Shown: one piece after another, positions 58,794-64,000 of the stretch
Numbering within the stretch: the first letter of the stretch is position 1
Layout of the letters: each line of letters starts with the position of its first letter
From: SIG205 sp045545595
GTDB taxonomy: Bacteria; Bacillota_I; Bacilli_A; RF39; UBA660
NCBI GenBank assembly: GCA_045545595.1
Contig: JAZQBG010000003.1
Span: forward strand, 62,001-126,000
Reading direction: 5' to 3'
DNA: 64,000 nucleotides
Program-made: the position numbers and the translations under genes
Notes under the pieces: generated by a model
The model's input: only the letters and a program-made list of their open reading frames with translations
Told to the model about the DNA's origin: nothing
Databases searched by the model: none

Positions 58794-60725
58794 CAAGAGA
58801 GGGCGGAAGGAGTTGGCGGCGACGTTGTTAGCAGAACCAGCGTGGCTGTCAGAGTAAAACACCCCTACCCGTGCATTGGAAGAATAGCTACCACCACGCA
58901 TAAACCAAGGAGTACTAGCGGTCACGAAGACATCATTATCGGAATACCATTTCATTGTTTCCCAAGTCGCATCTCCTAATATTGCTTTTTCCTTTGTTAT
59001 ATTACTTAAAATTGTTCCATTATATAAATCATAATATTTTGAAGATGGAAATGTTGTAAATCCTGATGAACTGGTAGTACTTGCATAGTTTCCCATAGTA
59101 TATTCAAATAATCCTCCACTCATATCATATACTCCATATATTGTTCCAGTGGTACTCGCTCCTGTTCCTGCATATGCAACCTTATCTCCTGTACATTCTG
59201 CTACATCAGTTGAACAGGCTTTATCATTATATGAATATGTTCCATATGTTGAATATCCAATTGCTGGTGGTACTCCACTACTTCTTCCTGTATATGAACT
59301 TGTGCTAGAACTATAACTGTTATTTTTATATACTTCTTTATTTGTTCCTGTATAATTTGCATTACCCATTTTTCCGTACTGGCTTTGTGAAAGAATTGCT
59401 ACTGCTCCCCATTCTGTATTCTTCATCATATGTGTATCTGTTGTATTAGTTGTTGTATTTAATCCATATACATTATTTTCATTTGCTGTAAATGTTACTT
59501 CTCCTGTACTACTATCAAATGTTCCTCCTGCAAATTTTAATGCAGTAATAAACCGTGTACTTACTGTTTGATAACTTAATGATTGTACATCTGGTTTTAT
59601 GATTGGTTCTACATCTGCACAGTTGTCAGCACTACCTGATGTATTACAAGTTTCATTGCTAGTCCCTGGTTCAAATTTCGCTACCCAAAAACCTGTTATT
59701 TCTTCGTCCCATGCTCCTCTTGATGTTGTACTGCTGTCATATTCTATGTTATCTAAATTTCTAAATGCTGGATGTGTATAATAATTTGTATTTGTTCCAT
59801 CATCTGATATACCATTTCTATATACAGTTTCTGTAACCCCATTTGTTTCAGTTCCGGTCTCAAATACTACATCTATTTGTGGTGGCTCTGTAATAGCACT
59901 ACTACTCCCAATATTACTTGATATATTATATCTATATCTAGGTATCCATACCCACATACTATTTATATCGTCCATTGGTATTGGTGTTCCAGGTTCTGCG
60001 TTTAAATAAGTACTTCTATTTGTACTTGTTACTGTCACTGCATTTGCCCATACCTGTTCTTGATATGCATACCATCCTTTTTCAGTATCTGCTTTAACCC
60101 ATACATCATTATCATCATCATACACAACTGGTATCATTCCATCCGCTAATACCGGTTCATTTGCGCCACTTGTATCTGTAAATGTTGAATATGGTAGTGC
60201 TTCTTCTATAACATTCATTTCATTTCTGCCTGTATTAAGCACTACAGTATTTGCTGCATACCCACCTTGTACACCTATTTCCAAGGTTGCCGCTTGTGAT
60301 GAAGTATTTGTTATTATTATTCTTACTGTTTTTGATAAACCAGACGCAATTAAATCTGTTACTGGTGATTCACTATTACTTGATACACCGACATCTACAC
60401 CAAGTATTGTAACGTCGCCTGCAAATCTATAATACATTTTATATTTTGTAGTGTTTGCTAATCCATTTGTAATTGTAATATTAAATGTTTTTGTTTCACC
60501 AGATGCTACCGTAATAGTTCCACTATTTCCATTTATAATAAAATTATTTTCATCTGAAGTCAAAGTGAAATTTATCTCACTAGCTACTATTGATGCAATT
60601 CCTACTCTTTCTACTGATTTTTCAAACAGTGCAAAAGAAGTATATATTAGTGAAAATAATAACATTGCACCTATTAATAACACTGCATATATTTCTCTTA
60701 CTGACATAGTTAATATCCTCTTCAT
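58785..60725 (-). CDS. Surface protein with C-terminal C-type-lectin-like fold, probable DGR target
   Basis: 646 residues from ATG 60725 (GGTGA upstream). N-terminal membrane helix (VREIYAVLLIGAMLLFSLIY), a TasA/camelysin-like Ig region (about 35-170), then a sulfatase-modifying/FGE-type C-type-lectin fold (WVWIPRYRYNI, GFWVAKFEPG, WGAVAILSQS, GVYDMSGGLFEYT). The last 60 residues (WFMRGGSY to NSFRPLLIP) match the terminal part of retroelement-diversified proteins, and the DNA there switches to C-ending codons. Probably displayed on the cell surface to bind variable ligands. Confidence 0.85.
   Translation of the reverse strand: MKRILTMSVREIYAVLLIGAMLLFSLIYTSFALFEKSVERVGIASIVASEINFTLTSDENNFIINGNSGTITVASGETKTFNITITNGLANTTKYKMYYRFAGDVTILGVDVGVSSNSESPVTDLIASGLSKTVRIIITNTSSQAATLEIGVQGGYAANTVVLNTGRNEMNVIEEALPYSTFTDTSGANEPVLADGMIPVVYDDDNDVWVKADTEKGWYAYQEQVWANAVTVTSTNRSTYLNAEPGTPIPMDDINSMWVWIPRYRYNISSNIGSSSAITEPPQIDVVFETGTETNGVTETVYRNGISDDGTNTNYYTHPAFRNLDNIEYDSSTTSRGAWDEEITGFWVAKFEPGTSNETCNTSGSADNCADVEPIIKPDVQSLSYQTVSTRFITALKFAGGTFDSSTGEVTFTANENNVYGLNTTTNTTDTHMMKNTEWGAVAILSQSQYGKMGNANYTGTNKEVYKNNSYSSSTSSYTGRSSGVPPAIGYSTYGTYSYNDKACSTDVAECTGDKVAYAGTGASTTGTIYGVYDMSGGLFEYTMGNYASTTSSSGFTTFPSSKYYDLYNGTILSNITKEKAILGDATWETMKWYSDNDVFVTASTPWFMRGGSYSSNARVGVFYSDSHAGSANNVAANSFRPLLIP
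58795..58920 (-). other. Candidate DGR variable region (VR)
   Basis: The final stretch is much richer in G+C than its surroundings. Codons here are GTC, TTC, TAC, GAC, AGC, CAC, AAC, GCC and TCC, all of the NNC form expected from adenine mutagenesis of AAC codons in a template repeat, while the rest of the gene prefers A or T in third position. It ends in the FRP motif of retroelement VRs. No reverse transcriptase or template repeat is in the window, so the donor must be elsewhere. Confidence 0.65.
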
Positions 60726-60822
60726 GCCTTCACCACTCTTCTTTATTATGTAACAATTATAACATATTTTTTCTAATTTTCTACCTGTAATAACAAAAAG
60801 ATTTGGAAAAATTTCCAAATCT

Positions 60823-62376
60823 TTATTTTGCTTCTTCTGTTGCTCTAGTTTCTCTAACTACAGTAATTTTTACTGTACCAGGATATTTCATTTCTCTTTC
60901 TATTTTTTCTTTTATATCTCTAGCGATTTTATAACTAGTCAAATCATCAACTTGATCAGGTTTAACGATAACTCTAAGTTCTCTACCAGCTTGTAACGCA
61001 TAACTTTTATCAACGCCATTAATATCTGTAGCGATTTCTTCAAGTTGTTTTACACGTTTTACATAGTTTTCGAATGAATCATTACGTGCACCAGGTCTAG
61101 CTGCTGATAAAGCATCTGCTATCATTACTAGTGATGAAATGATACTAGTTTGTTCGTGATCCCCATGATGAGATTCTATCGAATTAATAACTACTTCATC
61201 TTCACCATATTTTTTAGCTAAATCTGACCCTATTTCTACATGACTACCTTCCATTTCAAAGTCGATAGCTTTCCCAATATCATGCAATAAACCAGCTCTT
61301 TTAGCAAGTAATACATTTTCACCAATTTCAGCTGCCATAATACCAGCAAGATTCGCAACTTCCATTGAATGTTGTAAAGCGTTTTGACCATAACTTGTTC
61401 TAAAATGAAGTTTCCCTAAAATATGAATTAACTCAGGATCCACTTTAGTAATACCAAGTTGGAATAATGCATCTTCACCTATTTCAGTTATTCTTGCATT
61501 TATATCCTTACAAGTTTTGTCATATAATTCTTCAATTCTAGTTGGATGGATTCTTCCATCTTTAATTAAAGTTTCAATAGTTACTCTAGCAATTTCCCTT
61601 CTTAATGGATCAAAACTAGATAGAACAATAGCTTCTGGAGTATCATCAATTATTAAATCAACACCAGTAACAGCTTCGATTGTTCTAATGTTTCTACCTT
61701 CTCTACCAATTATTCTACCCTTCATTTCATCGTTAGGTAAAGTAACAACGGTAACAGTTTGTTCATTAGTTACATCAGATGCATATTTTTGCATACTCAT
61801 TACTAATAAATTTTTAGCTTTTCTATCAGCTTCTAGTTTAGCTTCAGTTTCTCTTTCTTTAACATATTCTGCTATTTCTAAACTCATAGCCGCTTCTACT
61901 TTTTTCATTATTTCTGATTTTGCTTTTTCTTTTGAATAACCAGAAATATTTTCAAGTACTTCTAATTGTTGTTTTTCCAATTCTCCTAAATTTACTTCCT
62001 TATCTTGGAGTTCCTTTTGTTTTTGTAATAAATTATTATCTCTTTCATCTAAAAGTTTTTCTCTATTTTGTAATGCTAAATCTCTTTTATCAATATTTTC
62101 TTCACGTTGTAAAAGTCTATCTTCAGCTTCTTTAGCTTCAGCTTTTCTTTCTTTTACTTCTTTATCAGCTTCTTGTTTAAGCTTATAAATTTCTTCTTTA
62201 GTTTCTAAAATAGAATCTCTTTTAGACTTGTCAGCTTCTTTTTTAGCCTTTTCAATTAATTCTTCAGCCTTTTTTAAAGCGTTATTTCCTTTTATATTAT
62301 TAATAATAATTGATACAACAAATCCAAGAAATATACCAACAATAGTAAGTAAAATGGAGAACAGAATATTATCCAT
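60823..62376 (-). CDS. rny: Ribonuclease Y
   Basis: 517 residues: N-terminal membrane helix (ILLTIVGIFLGFVVSIIIN), long coiled coil (about 30-190), KH domain (MKGRIIGREGRNIRTIEAVT), and HD domain (AGLLHDIGKAIDFE, SHHGDHE). Membrane-bound endonuclease that starts mRNA decay in Bacillota. Confidence 0.98.
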   Translation of the reverse strand: MDNILFSILLTIVGIFLGFVVSIIINNIKGNNALKKAEELIEKAKKEADKSKRDSILETKEEIYKLKQEADKEVKERKAEAKEAEDRLLQREENIDKRDLALQNREKLLDERDNNLLQKQKELQDKEVNLGELEKQQLEVLENISGYSKEKAKSEIMKKVEAAMSLEIAEYVKERETEAKLEADRKAKNLLVMSMQKYASDVTNEQTVTVVTLPNDEMKGRIIGREGRNIRTIEAVTGVDLIIDDTPEAIVLSSFDPLRREIARVTIETLIKDGRIHPTRIEELYDKTCKDINARITEIGEDALFQLGITKVDPELIHILGKLHFRTSYGQNALQHSMEVANLAGIMAAEIGENVLLAKRAGLLHDIGKAIDFEMEGSHVEIGSDLAKKYGEDEVVINSIESHHGDHEQTSIISSLVMIADALSAARPGARNDSFENYVKRVKQLEEIATDINGVDKSYALQAGRELRVIVKPDQVDDLTSYKIARDIKEKIEREMKYPGTVKITVVRETRATEEAK

Positions 62377-62532
62377 ATAAATTCCTCCATTCTCTAATTT
62401 ATATATGTTAACAAATTATAAAATTTAATTTAACGTATATTTCTATTTTATATGTAATATGTCAATTAGTCAAGGAGGAATTTCCAAATAATTTTCTTTA
62501 AGTAAAATATCACAATGTTATTGCATAAAATA
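62377..62532. other. Intergenic region upstream of rny
   Basis: AT-rich spacer carrying the rny promoter region. A GGAGG at about 62475 on the plus strand has no usable start behind it. Nothing else recognised. Confidence 0.4.
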
Positions 62533-62625
62533 TCATTGATTTTTAATTTGATAAGACTTAATTCTAATATCATCAATCTTTTCTAGTAAATCATTAAAAA
62601 TCATTTCCATATAGATAGTGTTCAT
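62533..62625 (-). CDS. Possible 30-residue protein
   Basis: ATG 62625 follows GGAGATGATATT, and 30 helical codons (MNTIYMEMIF then NDLLEKIDDIRIKSYQ) end at TGA 62533. Good ribosome site and protein-like composition, but too short to be sure. Confidence 0.4.
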   Translation of the reverse strand: MNTIYMEMIFNDLLEKIDDIRIKSYQIKNQ

Positions 62626-62787
62626 AATATCATCTCCATCTGAATACTATCATAAAAATTGTACATATTCATTAGTTTCGACAAATGTTGTCAATTACCG
62701 TCAAGTTAGTTTTGTAGTATAAGTTTTGATAGAAGAATTATAGAACTTTATTTCAATTTGTAGTATAATATTTGTCAGGTGAGAAAG

Positions 62788-63372
62788 ATGAAATATCCGA
62801 AAGGGACCAAGAAAAATTTAAATAAAAATATTTATTATGGTAACCGAGGAATGAACTTAGAACAAGATATAAATATTACTAATGAATATTATTTAACAAA
62901 CGATATTGCAGTAATACATAAAAAACCTACTCCAATAACAGTAAATAAGGTAGATTATCCATCTAGAATAGATGCAGTAATTACAGAAGCACATTATAAA
63001 ACACCTTCTACTACTGATTATAATGGGGTATATAAAGGTTTATATATTGATTTTGAAGCCAAAGAAACTAAAAATAAAACCTCTTTCCCACTTTCGAATA
63101 TACATTCCCATCAAATAAAACATATCGAATCAGTAATACGACATGGTGGAATAAGTTTTGTAATTGTTAGTTTTACAACGATTAATAAACTATATTTATT
63201 GGATGGTAATGATTTAATTTCTTTCGTCAACAATAATGAAAGAAAATCTATCCCACTTCTCTATTTTGAGGAAAAAGGAATAATACTAGAATATAAGTTC
63301 CAACCTAGAATTGATTATCTAAAAGCAGTCGATAAGTTAATTGAGGTGAAATATGAAAAATATAGTAGATAA
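62788..63372 (+). CDS. recU: Holliday junction resolvase RecU
   Basis: 194 residues from ATG 62788 (AGGTGA upstream). NRGMNLEQDINITNEYYL, VDYPSRIDAVI, YIDFEAKETKNKTSFPLSN and HQIKHIE contain the metal-binding Asp, Glu and Lys of RecU nucleases. It resolves Holliday junctions. Located directly before ponA as in Bacillus. Confidence 0.96.
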   Translation: MKYPKGTKKNLNKNIYYGNRGMNLEQDINITNEYYLTNDIAVIHKKPTPITVNKVDYPSRIDAVITEAHYKTPSTTDYNGVYKGLYIDFEAKETKNKTSFPLSNIHSHQIKHIESVIRHGGISFVIVSFTTINKLYLLDGNDLISFVNNNERKSIPLLYFEEKGIILEYKFQPRIDYLKAVDKLIEVKYEKYSR

Positions 63373-64000
63373 AATTAAGAGTTTTATAAAGGAAAAAGAA
63401 GATATATTACCTATTATAATTTTAAGTATTATAATATTTATAATTGGTATATTTGTAGTAGGTTTTATAAAGTCATTTTTGCTTATAGCAATTATCGCAC
63501 TTATATATGTTGTTTATGAATATGGAGATGATATTATGAAAAGGATAAAAACGGGAAAAGGAAATAAAGTTAAAGTTACTACAAGTGAAAAAACAACTAC
63601 TCCTAAAGTTAAGAAACCAAAGGAAAAGAAAAAAGGAAAAAGAAGAATATTAAATAACATAATGATTTTTATATTATCACTTATAGGGTTAGGACTTATA
63701 GCAGTTGGCGTATTCCTAGGTTATATTGTTAGTAATGCACCAGAATTTGATGCGGATAAGTTATATTCTAAAGAAAAAAGTGTAGTTTATGATAGCAACG
63801 GTAATATTTGGGCTGAGTTAGGTACAGAAAAACGTGAAAAAGTTACATATGATGAATTACCACAAGTACTTATAGATGCAATAATCGCTACAGAAGATGC
63901 AAACTTCTTTAAACATAATGGTATTGATCTAGGTAGATTTACTGTTGCAACAATTAAACAATTAATGGGTAAAGATGGTGGTGGTGCTTCTACCCTATCG
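63353..64000 (+). CDS. ponA: Class A penicillin-binding protein 1A (partial)
   Basis: 216 codons inside the window; runs past position 64000. ATG 63353 overlaps the recU end, behind GAGGTGA. Two N-terminal membrane segments (about 18-60) precede a basic linker and the usual anchor helix (NIMIFILSLIGLGLIAVGVF), an atypical extra feature. Then the GT51 transglycosylase begins (VVYDSNGNIW, IATEDANFFKHNGIDLGRF, GGGASTLS). Polymerises and cross-links peptidoglycan. Confidence 0.93.
   Translation, partial: MKNIVDKIKSFIKEKEDILPIIILSIIIFIIGIFVVGFIKSFLLIAIIALIYVVYEYGDDIMKRIKTGKGNKVKVTTSEKTTTPKVKKPKEKKKGKRRILNNIMIFILSLIGLGLIAVGVFLGYIVSNAPEFDADKLYSKEKSVVYDSNGNIWAELGTEKREKVTYDELPQVLIDAIIATEDANFFKHNGIDLGRFTVATIKQLMGKDGGGASTLS

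Overview
This is an AT-rich stretch from the chromosome of a low-GC Gram-positive bacterium that uses the standard genetic code (TGA is a stop throughout). Several core sporulation genes are present: spoIVFA/spoIVFB next to rplU-prp-rpmA-obg, gerE, gerM, a spoIIIAH-like gene and the 5' part of sigG. Together with pyruvate formate-lyase, DpnII-type restriction genes, lexA, recU-ponA and a Prp-processed L27, they point to an anaerobic, fermentative, spore-forming member of the Bacillota (Bacilli/Erysipelotrichia-like, probably gut-associated; the habitat is inference).

Region 1, about 1-15,110, looks horizontally acquired. Its left part is a minus-strand operon: methyltransferase, PLP aminotransferase, B12-type radical SAM enzyme, a 46-residue peptide, a SPASM radical SAM enzyme, and a second radical SAM enzyme with an RRE-like N-terminus that runs off the window. 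This reads as a RiPP-type peptide modification cluster. It has its own promoter, an attenuator-like leader and a neighbouring XRE regulator. Then follow small XRE regulators, unknown gene pairs, a membrane-anchored degenerate receiver, a CAP-domain surface protein, a cold-shock protein, a MazF-like toxin, a phage-like divergent repressor switch with four copies of a 16-bp operator, and a DUF6017-like replication-module protein. The segment ends abruptly inside sigG, which keeps only its first 100 codons. That suggests an element inserted in sigG, possibly one excised during sporulation like the sigK skin element.

Region 2, about 15,400-43,900, is mostly core genome: a TtcA-like PP-loop ATPase, pflA/pflB, holA, a YtrA-type ABC operon, obg-rpmA-prp-rplU-spoIVFB-spoIVFA, ftsW/spoVE, pgsA, trxA, cvpA, an RNase HIII with an extra zinc ribbon, two tRNAs, gerM, gerE, spoIIIAH and a P-type cation ATPase behind a riboswitch-like leader. 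A type I toxin-antitoxin locus near 24.5 kb has an antisense RNA whose promoter and 5' hairpin recur in an orphan small RNA near 36.3 kb.

Region 3, about 44,000-51,000, is a defence island: a DpnII restriction-modification set (M.DpnM, M.DpnA, R.DpnII) followed in the same operon by a 951-residue protein with two HEPN-type RX4H motifs, plus a membrane protein and a small RNA gene.

Region 4, about 51,000-64,000, holds recG, rpsU, a second small RNA, a double-glycine bacteriocin locus with a C39-peptidase exporter, an Ogg-type glycosylase, lexA with a divergent SOS-controlled pair of very small genes, a surface protein whose C-terminus has the hallmarks of a diversity-generating-retroelement variable region, rny, recU and the start of ponA. 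The most notable items are the RiPP cluster, the split sigG, the HEPN protein tied to DpnII, the two-peptide bacteriocin and the retroelement target gene.
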